Positions 35,260 to 44,887 of a stretch of 64,000 bases of DNA are shown here, in pieces (position 1 is the first letter of the stretch; each line of letters begins with the position of its first letter). Below the pieces are notes generated by a model. The model saw only the letters and a program-made list of their open reading frames with translations, searched no databases and had not been told where the DNA came from. A program made the translations under genes and the position numbers. The DNA comes from Pararhizobium sp. YC-54 (GTDB lineage Bacteria; Pseudomonadota; Alphaproteobacteria; Rhizobiales; Rhizobiaceae): the NCBI RefSeq assembly GCF_025847205.1, contig NZ_JAOYTH010000018.1:62001-126000 (forward strand). Reading direction: 5' to 3'.

Positions 35260-35958
35260 GCGCGAAGCGCTTGCCTGCAGCAGGCGGCAGAGACTGACCA
35301 GGCTGGCATCATAACCTGACGAGCCCGTGATATCCCGGCATCGGCGAATGAGACGGCGCTGTTCGCCGGGTGACAGTTTGTTGAACGCGGTTAACGATGG
35401 CGTTGCAGGCTTCACGCCGGGATTACCCGTGGCTGGATTGGTGCCATCACCGCCACCGGGATTTGGCGTCACCGATGTACCGCCACCATTGCCAGCCTTG
35501 CTTCCGACGCCAACGCCGACACCTATGCCCTGACCGCCGCCTACGCCCGCCCCCACAGCGGCATTAATGCCACGCGATCCGCCAAGGCCAAGGCCGGCAT
35601 CGGCTGTGATGCCCCTGCTCCCTCCGGCGCTCGCATTGACGTTTGCTGCCAAGCCCCGGCTACCACCGGCATTGGCATCGACATCGGCATTGATGCCGGA
35701 CCTCCCGCCCACCGAGGCTGTGGCCGCGGCGGAAACGCCTTTCGTTCCACCCACCGAAGCATTTACGCCAGCATTGACACCCTTGTTGCCACCCAGCGAC
35801 GCTCCAACATCGGTGTTGATGCCATTTTTGCCGCCGATCGATACACTCGCACCGAGGCCGAGATCATTGCCGTGCTTGTCGCCTGCTTCCGCAAGCGGCA
35901 CAAACGCCACGGTTGCGGCGAAAAAACCAAAAGACAGGCTTATGATGTTGATTTTCAT
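35257..35958 (-). CDS. Secreted protein with seven 14-residue Gly/Ala/Asn repeats
   Basis: 233 aa. Sec signal peptide at residues 1-25 (ending LAEA-GD). From residue 52 to 149 there are seven consecutive 14-residue units of pattern x-A-S-x-G-G-x-x-G-I-N-A-x-V, with a looser unit at 36-51. A Gly/Pro/Thr linker follows, then a C-terminal domain (LSPGEQRRLIRRCRDI...SLVSLCRLL) with two cysteines. The regular spacing suggests a beta-solenoid or extended surface-exposed fibre. No known family was recognised. Sigma-type signals were not identified. Confidence 0.8.
   Translation of the reverse strand: MKINIISLSFGFFAATVAFVPLAEAGDKHGNDLGLGASVSIGGKNGINTDVGASLGGNKGVNAGVNASVGGTKGVSAAATASVGGRSGINADVDANAGGSRGLAANVNASAGGSRGITADAGLGLGGSRGINAAVGAGVGGGQGIGVGVGVGSKAGNGGGTSVTPNPGGGDGTNPATGNPGVKPATPSLTAFNKLSPGEQRRLIRRCRDITGSSGYDASLVSLCRLLQASASR
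35512..35853 (-). repeat. 42-bp tandem coding repeats
   Basis: DNA encoding residues 36-149 of the secreted repeat protein. Units of 42 bp are diverged at the base level but keep codons for GG-x-x-G and the alternating Ala/Val positions, showing selection on the protein pattern. Confidence 0.7.
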
Positions 35959-36111
35959 GACGTTCTCCTTCCTGAATGCCGGAGCAGGATTGGTCCGGCG
36001 ACGGAGAATGAACGCTTAAAACGGGTATTCGTTCCCGATGCAACTTGGATTCCAAGCCACGCCGAAACAGGTAGGCTGGCGCCGCTGACAGAGACGCGAT
36101 CTACAAAAATT

Positions 36112-36137
36112 CCCCGCCATATCAAGATATGGCGGGG
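36112..36137 (-). terminator. Rho-independent terminator of the arabonate dehydratase gene
   Basis: Perfect 12-bp stem CCCCGCCATATC / GATATGGCGGGG with a 2-base centre, followed on the minus strand by AATTTTTGT. It ends the long minus-strand chvE-ggu-arabonate gene run. Confidence 0.85.
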
Positions 36138-36146
36138 TGCAATGAC

Positions 36147-37886
36147 TTAGTGGCTATCCTTGCCGACCGCGTTTCCACGACATCCCTTGAGGAAGTCGAG
36201 GTCGGCGCCGGTATCGGCCCCTTCGACATGCTGCTGGTGCAGGAAAGCATAGCCCGATGTCGGCAGGTCGTGGTTCGGCTGCCACTCGGCAAGCCGCCGC
36301 GCCAGTTCCGCTTCGGAAATGTCGAGATGCAGGCGGCGGTTCGGCACGTCGAGCTCGATCATATCGCCGTTCTTCACCACGGCGAGCGGGCCGCCGACCG
36401 CGGCTTCCGGCGACGTGTGCAGCACGACCGTGCCGTAAGCCGTGCCGGACATGCGGGCGTCGGAGATGCGCACCATGTCGGTGATGCCCTTCTTCAGCAC
36501 TTTCGGCGGAAGACCCATGTTGCCGACTTCGGCCATGCCGGGATAACCCTTCGGTCCACAGTTCTTCATGACCATGATGCAGGTCTCGTCGATGTCGAGA
36601 TTGTCATCGTTGATCTTGGCCTTGTAGTCGTCGATGTCCTCGAACACGACCGCACGGCCCCGATGCGTCAAGAGATGCGGCGAAGCAGCCGACGGCTTCA
36701 GCACCGCGCCCTTCGGTGCCAGATTGCCGCGCACCACGACGATTCCGCCCGACTGCGTCAGCGCCTTGTCGGCAGGCAGAATGACGTCCTCGTTCCAGTT
36801 GACGACGTCCTTGACCTCGTCCCAAACGGTTTCGCCGGAAACCGTCAGCGCGTCCTTGTGCAGAAGGCCGGCCTCGCCGAGGCGCTTCAAGACCACCGGC
36901 AGACCGCCGGCATAGAAGAACTCTTCCATCAGGTATTTGCCCGACGGCATCAGGTTGACGATGGTCGGCACGTCGCGGCCACAACGGTCCCAATCATCCA
37001 GTGTCAGGTCGATGCCAACGCGGCCGGCCATGGCCAGCAGGTGGATGACGGCATTGGTCGATCCGCCGATCGCCGCATTGGTGCGGATGGCGTTCTCGAA
37101 GGCCTTCTTTGTCATGATGTCGGAAGGCTTCAGATCGTCCTTGACCATCTGCACGATCCGCCGTCCGGTGAGCTGCGCCATGACCTTGCGGCGAGAATCG
37201 ACGCCCGGGATCGCGGCATTGCCGGAAAGCGCCATGCCCAGCGCCTCGGCCATGGAGGCCATGGTGGAGGCGGTGCCCATGGTGTTGCAGGTGCCCGACG
37301 AACGGCTCATCGAGGCTTCCGCCTCCAGGAACTCGTCCTGTGTCATCTCGCCGGCCTTCACCATCTCGGAGAACTTCCACAGATGCGTGCCCGAGCCGAC
37401 GCGTTCACCGCGGAAATAGCCGTTCAGCATCGGCCCGCCGGTGACGACGATCGAGGGCAGGTCGACGGAGGCGGCTGCCATGATCAGCGATGGCGTGGTC
37501 TTGTCGCAACCGACCAAAAGCACGCAGCCATCCATCGGCTGGCCGCGGATCGTCTCTTCGATAGCCAGCGCCGCCAGGTTGCGATACATCATCGCGGTCG
37601 GGCGGAAGGTGTTTTCCGATGCCGAGAATACCGGCACCTCCATCGGGAAGCCGCCAGCCTCCCATACGCCGGCCTTCACCTTTTCGGCGAGCTCGCGCAG
37701 ATGGCCGTTGCACGGCGTCATATCCGACCAGGTGTTGAGGATGCCGATCACCGGACGTCCGTCGAACAGGTCGTGCGGGTATCCCTGGTTCTTCATCCAG
37801 CCGCGATGGTAGATCACGTCGCGGCTCGTGCCGCCATACCATTCCTGCGAGCGCAGCCTGCGCGGCCATTCCGCTTTCTTCGTCAT
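36147..37886 (-). CDS. L-arabonate dehydratase (IlvD/Edd family, 2Fe-2S)
   Basis: 579 aa, the same length as the structurally studied Rhizobium leguminosarum L-arabinonate dehydratase, which it matches closely as recalled. The three iron-sulfur ligands fall at Cys59, Cys127 and Cys200. Other family stretches include VIGILNTWSDMTPCN, SRSSGTCNTMGTA and CGPKGYPGMAEVGNMG. It removes water from L-arabonate (and probably D-fuconate or D-galactonate) to give 2-keto-3-deoxy-L-arabonate. Last gene of the run, 55 bp after the aldehyde dehydrogenase. Confidence 0.95.
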   Translation of the reverse strand: MTKKAEWPRRLRSQEWYGGTSRDVIYHRGWMKNQGYPHDLFDGRPVIGILNTWSDMTPCNGHLRELAEKVKAGVWEAGGFPMEVPVFSASENTFRPTAMMYRNLAALAIEETIRGQPMDGCVLLVGCDKTTPSLIMAAASVDLPSIVVTGGPMLNGYFRGERVGSGTHLWKFSEMVKAGEMTQDEFLEAEASMSRSSGTCNTMGTASTMASMAEALGMALSGNAAIPGVDSRRKVMAQLTGRRIVQMVKDDLKPSDIMTKKAFENAIRTNAAIGGSTNAVIHLLAMAGRVGIDLTLDDWDRCGRDVPTIVNLMPSGKYLMEEFFYAGGLPVVLKRLGEAGLLHKDALTVSGETVWDEVKDVVNWNEDVILPADKALTQSGGIVVVRGNLAPKGAVLKPSAASPHLLTHRGRAVVFEDIDDYKAKINDDNLDIDETCIMVMKNCGPKGYPGMAEVGNMGLPPKVLKKGITDMVRISDARMSGTAYGTVVLHTSPEAAVGGPLAVVKNGDMIELDVPNRRLHLDISEAELARRLAEWQPNHDLPTSGYAFLHQQHVEGADTGADLDFLKGCRGNAVGKDSH

Positions 37887-37941
37887 AGTGCTTGTCCTTT
37901 AAGAGCGATCGGACCGGGCCGGGCCCAGTCCGGAAACGTCG

Positions 37942-39375
37942 TTACGCCAGCGTATAAGCGGTCTTCACCACGGTGAAGAACTCGGCCGCATACTTGCCCT
38001 GCTCGCGCGAGCCGAAGGAGGAAGCCTTGCGACCGCCGAACGGCACGTGGAAATCGACACCGGCCGTCGGCAGGTTGACCATCACCATGCCGGCTTCCGA
38101 ATTGCGCTTGAAATGCGTCGCATGCTTCAGGCTCGTCGTCGCGATACCCGCCGACAGGCCGAACGGCGTGTCGTTGGCAACCGAGAGCGCTTCCTCGTAA
38201 TCCTTGACCCGGATGACGGAGGCGACGGGGCCGAAGATTTCTTCGCGGCTGATGCGCATCTGGTTGGTTGCCTCGGTAAACAGCGTCGGCTGCAGGTAGA
38301 AGCCCGGATTTTCGCGCGTAATCGTCTCGCCGCCGAAAGCGAGCTTGGCGCCTTCCTGGCGGCCGATGGCAATATAATCGGTGTCGGTGGCAAGCTGGCG
38401 CTCATCGACGACCGGACCGATATGGGTTCCTGCCTTCAGCGCATCGTCGACCACCAGTGTCTTCAGCTTTTCGGTCAAGGCTGCGACGAACTTGTCGTGG
38501 ATGCCTTCGGTGACGATCAGGCGCGACGACGCCGTGCAGCGCTGGCCGGTCGAGAAGAAGCCGGAATTGGCCGCGGCTTCGACAGCGACAGTGAGATCGG
38601 CATCATCCAGAACCACCATCGGGTTCTTGCCGCCCATTTCCAGCTGGAACTTGCGGTTATGCTCGATGGAGGACGCGGCGACCCGCTTGCCGGTGCCCGT
38701 CGAGCCGGTAAAGGTGATGCCGGCCAGATCCGGGCTATCGAGCATGGCCTGGCCAACGACCGAGCCCTTGCCCATGACGAGGTTCAAGACGCCCTTCGGC
38801 AGGCCTGCACGGTTGAGAATATCGGCAATCGCCCAGGAGCAGCCAGGTACCAGCTCAGCCGGCTTGAAGACGACGGTGTTGCCGTAGCAGAGCGCCGGGG
38901 CGATCTTCCAGGCCGGAATGGCGATCGGGAAATTCCACGGCGTGATGATGCCGATGACGCCGATCGGCTCGCGGGTGATCTCGACGCCGATGTTCGGGCG
39001 TGCCGACGGCAGCACCTCGCCTGCCAGGCGCAGAGCCTCGCCGGCGAAGAAATCGAAAATCTGTGCCGCACGGATGGTCTCGCCGATCGCTTCCGGCAGC
39101 GTCTTGCCTTCTTCGCGGGCGAGCAGGTTGCCGAGCTCTTCCTTGCGGGCGAGGATCTCGTCGGCGGTTTTCTTCAGGATCGCATGACGCTCGAGAATGC
39201 CCGAGCGCGACCAGGCCGGAAACGCGGCCTTTGCGGCGGCAATCGCGGTCTTGGCATCGTCGGCGCTGGCGGTGGCATAAAGACCGACGATCTCGTTTGT
39301 GTTCGACGGATTGATGTTTTCAACGCCGTTGCTGCCGACCCATTCGCCGGCGATCAGGTTGTGATGGAGTGTCAT
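37942..39375 (-). CDS. Aldehyde dehydrogenase, probable alpha-ketoglutarate semialdehyde dehydrogenase
   Basis: 477 aa ALDH superfamily protein with general base Glu246 (LEMGGKNP) and catalytic Cys280 (STGQRCTAS), plus the NAD-binding FTGSTGTGK. Sitting between arabonate dehydratase and the GguC gene, it most likely oxidises 2-oxoglutarate semialdehyde to 2-oxoglutarate, the last step of non-phosphorylative L-arabinose breakdown. Confidence 0.9.
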   Translation of the reverse strand: MTLHHNLIAGEWVGSNGVENINPSNTNEIVGLYATASADDAKTAIAAAKAAFPAWSRSGILERHAILKKTADEILARKEELGNLLAREEGKTLPEAIGETIRAAQIFDFFAGEALRLAGEVLPSARPNIGVEITREPIGVIGIITPWNFPIAIPAWKIAPALCYGNTVVFKPAELVPGCSWAIADILNRAGLPKGVLNLVMGKGSVVGQAMLDSPDLAGITFTGSTGTGKRVAASSIEHNRKFQLEMGGKNPMVVLDDADLTVAVEAAANSGFFSTGQRCTASSRLIVTEGIHDKFVAALTEKLKTLVVDDALKAGTHIGPVVDERQLATDTDYIAIGRQEGAKLAFGGETITRENPGFYLQPTLFTEATNQMRISREEIFGPVASVIRVKDYEEALSVANDTPFGLSAGIATTSLKHATHFKRNSEAGMVMVNLPTAGVDFHVPFGGRKASSFGSREQGKYAAEFFTVVKTAYTLA

Positions 39376-39444
39376 GGGCTCAAAGCCTCCTTGGTTTCAG
39401 CGAACACCCTGAGATCGGCACCCGCAGTCAAATGCATGAACGGA

Positions 39445-40437
39445 TCAGAGCTGACCGATCGTGATCTCGTCTTCGCTGGCGATCGCCAGCGCGTTGCGCA
39501 GCGGCAGACCGAATTCGGACGCCTCGATTTCGAAGATATCGCCCGCTTCGGTCTTGATGCCATCGCCGAAGGACAGCGTCGCCGTCCCGAACATATGGAC
39601 ATGAACATCGCCCGGCGCACGGAAAATTCCATACTTGAAGTGGTGATATTCGAGATTGGCGAACGTATGGGACATGTTGGCTTCGCCCGACAGGAACGGC
39701 TTTTCCCAGAGAACCGCGCCGTCGCGGATGATCCGCGAACTGCCGCGAATATCGGCGGGCGGTTCGCCGACCCGGATTTCCGGGCCGAAGCTCGCGGGCC
39801 GCAGCTTGGAATGGGCCAGATAGAGATAGTTGACCCGTTCGGTCACGTGGTCGGAAAATTCGTTGGCGACGGCAAAGCCGATGCGGAACGGTGCGCCCTT
39901 GTCGGAGATCACGTAGATGCCGGCCATTTCCGGCTCTTCGCCGCCATCCTCAGCAAAGGACGGCGAGACGAGTTCCCCGCCTGGAGCGACTGTCTGGGAG
40001 CCGTTGCCCTTGTAGAACCATTCCGGCTGCACGCCCTTCTCGCCCGGCTTCGGCTTGCCGCCTTCCAGACCCATCTTGAACATCTTCATCGTGTCGGTGG
40101 CGCCTTCCTCGACCTTCGACACCGCAGCATGCATCGCATCGCGCGTCGATGCGGAGCCGAGATGGGTGAGACCGGTACCCGTCAAATGCAGATGCGCGTC
40201 ATCCGGATGGGTGATCGGCGGCAGGAAAAGCCCCTTGGCATAGACGTCCTGAAGATCGACTTCGTCGCCAAGACCATGGGCCGCGACGACGGCCTTCAGG
40301 CTCTTGCCCGAATTGGCCGCTTCCATCGCCAGCGCGTAGACGCTGGCCGCACCCTTCACGGCGCGGGCACCCTCGCCCAATTCACGAACGGCCACCGTGA
40401 TCGAGCCGTCATTGTTCTTCACCTGAGAAATCAGCAC
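39445..40437 (-). CDS. gguC: AraD1/GguC-family protein (fumarylacetoacetase-like fold)
   Basis: 330 aa from a GTG at 40437 with AAGGACAAGG upstream. The C-terminal two thirds have an FAH-like fold (YVISDKGAPFRIGFAVANEFSDHVTERVNYLYLAHSKLRPASFGPEI, DIFEIEASEFGLPL). The family includes 2-keto-3-deoxy-L-arabonate dehydratase AraD1 and Agrobacterium GguC, encoded next to gguAB. It would turn the dehydratase product into 2-oxoglutarate semialdehyde. This links the transporter to catabolism. Confidence 0.9.
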   Translation of the reverse strand: MLISQVKNNDGSITVAVRELGEGARAVKGAASVYALAMEAANSGKSLKAVVAAHGLGDEVDLQDVYAKGLFLPPITHPDDAHLHLTGTGLTHLGSASTRDAMHAAVSKVEEGATDTMKMFKMGLEGGKPKPGEKGVQPEWFYKGNGSQTVAPGGELVSPSFAEDGGEEPEMAGIYVISDKGAPFRIGFAVANEFSDHVTERVNYLYLAHSKLRPASFGPEIRVGEPPADIRGSSRIIRDGAVLWEKPFLSGEANMSHTFANLEYHHFKYGIFRAPGDVHVHMFGTATLSFGDGIKTEAGDIFEIEASEFGLPLRNALAIASEDEITIGQL

Positions 40438-40664
40438 AGCCTTGTCCTTTTCTAGATCCGGGCGGTTTGATCGGCGTCCAGCGGCTGGCTTTCAGCAACA
40501 ACAACCCGTTGGGAGACATGACATATGCTCCCGTTCATGGCGGCAAGCCGCCGTTTTCGTTATGATGCGCGGGCCGGAGCATCTCGCCAAACGTCAGCGC
40601 GACAACCGCTCCGGCACCGTTTGCGCAGTCAGAAAACCTGATGCGCGGGACTGACCGGAACCGG

Positions 40665-41873
40665 TCAGCCCTTGTTCTTGTTGTAGACGTCGAAGAACAC
40701 GGCAGCGAGGAGCACGAGGCCCTTGACCAGTTGCTGGTAGTCGATGCCGAGGCCCATGATCGACATGCCGTTGTTCATGACGCCCATGATCAGAGCGCCG
40801 ATGACAGCGCCGGTGATCTTGCCGACGCCGCCCGACGCCGAAGCGCCGCCGATGAAGCAGGCCGCGATGACGTCGAGTTCAAAGCCGACACCGGCCTTCG
40901 GGGTCGCCGAATTCAGGCGTGCCGCGATGATCATGCCGGCAAGAGCCGCAAGCACGCCCATGTTGACGAAGGTGTAGAAGGTCAGCCGTTCGGTGTTGAT
41001 GCCGGAGAGCTTTGCCGCCTTCTCATTGCCGCCCATCGCGTAGATGCGGCGGCCGATCGTCGAGCGCGTGGTGACGAACGTGTAGAGCGCGATGAGCAGG
41101 GCCATGACGACCAGGACGTTCGGGAAGCCCTTGTAGGTCGAGAGCTGGAAGCCGAGGAAAATCGCTACGGCGGCAATGATCGCCATCTGGCCGGCAAAGA
41201 ACGCAAATGGTTCGTTTTCCGTGCCGTGCCTTTCATTGGTCCGGCGATCGCGCAGACCGTAGTAAATGGCCAGAGCAACCAGCGCCACGACGACGACCAG
41301 CGAGAAGAAGTTGGTGATCGTGCCCGGCAGTGGATTGAGGAAATACAGGAAGTCAGGGACGAAGCCGGTCGACAGCGACTGGAAATCCTTCGGGAACGGA
41401 CCGATCGGCCGATTCTGCAGGATGAGGTAGGTCAGACCGCGAAAGACGAGCATGCCGGCCAGCGTCACGATGAAGGCCGGGATTTTCTGGTAGGCGACCC
41501 AGTACCCTTGCGCAGCCCCGACGAGACCGCCCAAAATCAGGCAAAGCGGCACGACGATGGAGTAATGGATGCCCCATTTCACCAGCATGATCGCCGACAG
41601 GCCGCCGGTGAAGGCAACGATCGAGCCGACGGACAGATCGATATGGCCGGCAACGATGATCAACAGCATGCCCAGCGCCATGATGACGATGAACGAATTC
41701 TGCAGGATGAGGTTGGTCAGGTTGACAGGGCGGAACAGAACGCCATCGGTCAAGTACTGGAAGAAAAGCATGATGACCACGAGCGCGACGAGCAGGCCGT
41801 ATTCGCGGATATTGTTCTTGAGATATTCCCCGATGGAGGGCGTGGTTTTCTGAGCGCTGGTTTCGGCGACCAT
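40665..41873 (-). CDS. gguB: Sugar ABC transporter permease GguB
   Basis: 402 aa with about ten membrane helices. [30 protein letters not shown] and GGASASGGVGKITGAVIGALIMGVMNNGMS are the RbsC/XylH/GguB permease signatures. It forms the membrane channel for sugars delivered by ChvE. Its ATG shares one base with the gguA TAA (TAATG). Confidence 0.94.
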   Translation of the reverse strand: MVAETSAQKTTPSIGEYLKNNIREYGLLVALVVIMLFFQYLTDGVLFRPVNLTNLILQNSFIVIMALGMLLIIVAGHIDLSVGSIVAFTGGLSAIMLVKWGIHYSIVVPLCLILGGLVGAAQGYWVAYQKIPAFIVTLAGMLVFRGLTYLILQNRPIGPFPKDFQSLSTGFVPDFLYFLNPLPGTITNFFSLVVVVALVALAIYYGLRDRRTNERHGTENEPFAFFAGQMAIIAAVAIFLGFQLSTYKGFPNVLVVMALLIALYTFVTTRSTIGRRIYAMGGNEKAAKLSGINTERLTFYTFVNMGVLAALAGMIIAARLNSATPKAGVGFELDVIAACFIGGASASGGVGKITGAVIGALIMGVMNNGMSIMGLGIDYQQLVKGLVLLAAVFFDVYNKNKG

Positions 41874-43408
41874 TAGTGTTTCTCCCCGGAGCGCATGATG
41901 GCGCGCATAATGGATTCCTGGCTTGCTTCCTGCTTCGAAAGCTCGGCGACGATGCGGCCTTCGTTCATCACGTAGATCCGGTCGCAGGTTCCGAGAAGTT
42001 CGGGCATTTCCGATGAGATCATCAGGATACCCTTACCTTCTGCGGCAAGCTGATTGATGATGGTATAGATTTCATACTTCGCCCCGACATCGATGCCGCG
42101 GGTCGGCTCGTCGAGGATCAGGACTTCCGGCGTGGTGAACAACCACTTGGACAGGACGACCTTCTGCTGGTTGCCACCCGACAGATTGACGGCTTCCTGA
42201 TAGATCGAATGGGACCGGATACGCAGCTTCGACCGGTAGTCGGTCGCGACCTTGCGCTCCTTGTGGTCATCGATCACGCCGTTGCTTGCAACCGCATTCA
42301 GATTGGCAAGCGTCGTGTTGTGCATGATGTTGTTGTTCAAGACCAGGCCGAGCTGCTTGCGGTCTTCGGTGACATAGGCAAGGCCGGCATCGATGGCGCG
42401 CGGGATGGTGCTGACATCAACGAGCTTGCCATGCATGTGAACTTCGCCGGTGATCTTGTGACCCCAGGACTTGCCGAAGATGCTCATCACCGTTTCCGTG
42501 CGGCCGGCACCCATAAGGCCGGCGATGCCGACGACTTCGCCGGCGCGCACGTTGAAATTGACATCGTGCAGGAACTGGCGGTCGCGGTGCTGCTGGTGGA
42601 AGACGTTCCAGTTCTTCACTTCCAGCAGGATCTCGCCGACCTTCGGCTCGCGCGGCGGGTAGCGGTCTTCCATATCGCGGCCGACCATGCCCTTGATGAT
42701 CCGGTCTTCGCTGATGTCCTCGTTGTGACAGTTCAGCGTTTCCACCGTGCCGCCATCGCGCAGGATGGTGATCTTGTCGGCGACCTTCTTGATCTCATTC
42801 AGCTTGTGCGAAATGATGATCGAGGTCATGCCCTGCTTGCGGAATTCCATCAGGAGCTTCAGAAGCGCGTCGGAATCGGTCTCGTTGAGCGAAGCCGTCG
42901 GTTCGTCGAGGATCAGCAGGCGGACCTTCTTGGACAGCGCCTTGGCGATCTCGACAAGCTGCTGCTTGCCGACGCCGATATCGGTGATACGGGCCGATGG
43001 CGCCTCTTTGAGGCCAACCTTTTCAAGCAGGCCCTGCGTGCGCTGAAAAGTCTGCTTCCAGTCGATGACGCCGTTGGTGGCGATCTCGTTGCCGAGAAAG
43101 ATGTTTTCGGCAATCGACAGCAGCGGCACCAGCGCCAGCTCCTGGTGAATGATGATGATGCCGAGATGCTCGCTATCCGAAATCGTCGAGAAATGGCGAA
43201 CTTCGCGATCGTAATGGATTTCGCCGTCATAGGTTCCAGCGGGATAGACACCGCTCAAAACCTTCATCAGCGTTGATTTGCCGGCCCCGTTTTCGCCGAC
43301 CAGCGCGTGAATTTCACCCTCGTGAACCTTCAGGTTAACGTTGTCCAAGGCCTTTACGCCCGGAAACGTCTTGGTGATGCCCCGCATTTCGAGAATGATG
43401 TTGTCCAT
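41873..43408 (-). CDS. gguA: Sugar ABC transporter ATPase GguA (two ABC domains)
   Basis: 511 aa with two ATPase modules, as in RbsA/MglA/AraG. First Walker [10 protein letters not shown] at 38-46; the second half has [15 protein letters not shown] and [18 protein letters not shown]. The ATG at 43408 begins [22 protein letters not shown], the usual start. The weak ribosome site and the terminator hairpin upstream suggest lower output than chvE. Confidence 0.94.
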   Translation of the reverse strand: MDNIILEMRGITKTFPGVKALDNVNLKVHEGEIHALVGENGAGKSTLMKVLSGVYPAGTYDGEIHYDREVRHFSTISDSEHLGIIIIHQELALVPLLSIAENIFLGNEIATNGVIDWKQTFQRTQGLLEKVGLKEAPSARITDIGVGKQQLVEIAKALSKKVRLLILDEPTASLNETDSDALLKLLMEFRKQGMTSIIISHKLNEIKKVADKITILRDGGTVETLNCHNEDISEDRIIKGMVGRDMEDRYPPREPKVGEILLEVKNWNVFHQQHRDRQFLHDVNFNVRAGEVVGIAGLMGAGRTETVMSIFGKSWGHKITGEVHMHGKLVDVSTIPRAIDAGLAYVTEDRKQLGLVLNNNIMHNTTLANLNAVASNGVIDDHKERKVATDYRSKLRIRSHSIYQEAVNLSGGNQQKVVLSKWLFTTPEVLILDEPTRGIDVGAKYEIYTIINQLAAEGKGILMISSEMPELLGTCDRIYVMNEGRIVAELSKQEASQESIMRAIMRSGEKH

Positions 43409-43480
43409 GTTCAGGTAATCCTGCGGCAGTCCGTGAATGATGAGGCCAGACACAATGACAATACAAGTCTCTCATCAAGA

Positions 43481-43509
43481 TAAAAGGGCCCGCAACTGAT
43501 CGCGGGCCC
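43481..43509 (-). terminator. Terminator/attenuator between chvE and gguA
   Basis: On the minus strand GGGCCCGC, loop GATCAGTT, GCGGGCCC, then TTTTATCTT, 18 bp after the chvE stop. A perfect 8-bp G/C stem followed by T marks intrinsic termination. Partial read-through would give abundant ChvE and less GguAB. Confidence 0.85.
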
Positions 43510-43527
43510 CGGATGGAAAAGACGGGA

Positions 43528-44595
43528 TCAGTTGTTGATCTGGTCTTCCGTGTAGTAGCCGGCGCCGACCAGAACGTCCTTGACGTTGGTCTTGTCGACG
43601 GAAACCGGCTTCAGGAGGTAGGACGGAACAACCTTGACACCGTTGTCGTAGGTCTTGGTGTCGTTGATTTCCGGCTCCTTGCCGCCCATGATGGCGTCCG
43701 TCATGTTGACAGCAACCTTGGCGAGCTCGCGGGTGTCCTTGAAGACCGAGGAATACTGTTCGTCAGCGAGTATCGACTTGACCGACGGAAGTTCGGCGTC
43801 CTGACCGGTGACGACCGGCATCGGCATGTCGCCCGAGCCGTAGCCAACGCCCTTCAGAGCCGAAATGATGCCGATGGACAGACCATCGTAAGGCGACAGA
43901 ACGCCGTCAACCTTGGCATCGGTATAGGTCGAGGAGAGCAGGTTTTCCATGCGGGCCTGTGCAACAGCACCGTCCCAGCGCAGCGTACCAACCTTGTCCA
44001 TGCCCGTCTGGCCGGACTTGACGACGATCTTCTTGGCGTCGATCAGCGGCTGCAGAACCGACATGGCGCCATCGTAGAAGAAGAAGGCGTTGTTATCATC
44101 CGGCGAACCGCCGAACAGTTCGATATTCTTCGGCTCGGTCGCGCCATCAAGCTTCAGGCCGTTGACCAGCGAGGTCGCCTGGAGAACGCCGACCTGGAAG
44201 TTGTCGAAGGTCGCATAGTAGTCGACATTGCCGGAATCGCGGATCAGGCGGTCGTAAGCGATGACCTTGACGCCGGCTTCATGAGCCTTGGCCAGGATGT
44301 CGGAGAGCGTCGTGCCGTCGATGGCGCCGATGATCAGAACCTTGGCACCCTTGGTGACCATGTTCTCGATCTGGGCCAGCTGGTTTGGAATGTCGTCGTC
44401 AGCAAACTGCAGGTCCGGGGTATAGCCGGCTTCCTTGAACAGCTTTTCCATGGTCTCGCCGTCGGAAATCCAGCGGGTCGAGGTCTTGGTCGGCATCGAG
44501 ATGCCGACGGTGCCCTTGTCCTGGGCGATCGCCGGAACGACGAACGACGCCACGCTGAGCGCTGCGGCGGCGAGAAGCGAAGTAATCAATTTCAT
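43528..44595 (-). CDS. chvE: Periplasmic sugar-binding protein ChvE
   Basis: 355 aa. Signal peptide residues 1-24 (ending PAIA). The mature protein starts [22 protein letters not shown] and includes [35 protein letters not shown] and [30 protein letters not shown], all ChvE/GguS-like. It binds galactose, arabinose, glucose and related sugars; in Agrobacterium it also docks with VirA in virulence signalling, but no vir gene is in this window. GGAGAGATAC precedes the ATG. Confidence 0.95.
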   Translation of the reverse strand: MKLITSLLAAAALSVASFVVPAIAQDKGTVGISMPTKTSTRWISDGETMEKLFKEAGYTPDLQFADDDIPNQLAQIENMVTKGAKVLIIGAIDGTTLSDILAKAHEAGVKVIAYDRLIRDSGNVDYYATFDNFQVGVLQATSLVNGLKLDGATEPKNIELFGGSPDDNNAFFFYDGAMSVLQPLIDAKKIVVKSGQTGMDKVGTLRWDGAVAQARMENLLSSTYTDAKVDGVLSPYDGLSIGIISALKGVGYGSGDMPMPVVTGQDAELPSVKSILADEQYSSVFKDTRELAKVAVNMTDAIMGGKEPEINDTKTYDNGVKVVPSYLLKPVSVDKTNVKDVLVGAGYYTEDQINN

Positions 44596-44887
44596 GTATC
44601 TCTCCCTGAGTGTTGATCCAGGCGGCAGCCAGCCAGCCTCGATATGCAGCGCTTCGCGTAGCCGAGAGACTAAAGCCTCTTGGCGGAGGTTTAAGGGGTG
44701 AAAGAAAGCCCTCCCAGGCCTTACACGCTCCCAAGCACGCTGGCGCACATCGGCGCAAACTGGAATCAAACATCATAACTGTCAAATACAATATAAGTGT
44801 ATCAGCATCACAATTTTGGTATATCATGACGCAACAGTGTGACTTTTTGCACATGCGAAGGGATTTTTCTCGGAATAGGAGTAAAAT

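Noticed and set aside
35512-35853. CRISPR-like array because of regular spacing
   Set aside because: The 42-bp period is coding and diverged at the DNA level; no identical repeats with unique spacers exist.
38047-40455. 802-codon plus-strand frame opposite the aldehyde dehydrogenase and gguC
   Set aside because: It spans two real minus-strand genes and their gap; Arg/Asp/Gly-rich shadow text without motifs.
40540-40560. Hairpin GGCGGC-AA-GCCGCC with following T residues
   Set aside because: Its T tract is on the plus strand, where no gene ends; short and probably chance in the gguB-gguC gap.
43528-44595. ChvE as evidence of a Ti/Ri virulence region
   Set aside because: chvE is chromosomal and widespread in Rhizobiaceae; no vir, T-DNA or rep genes are in the window.
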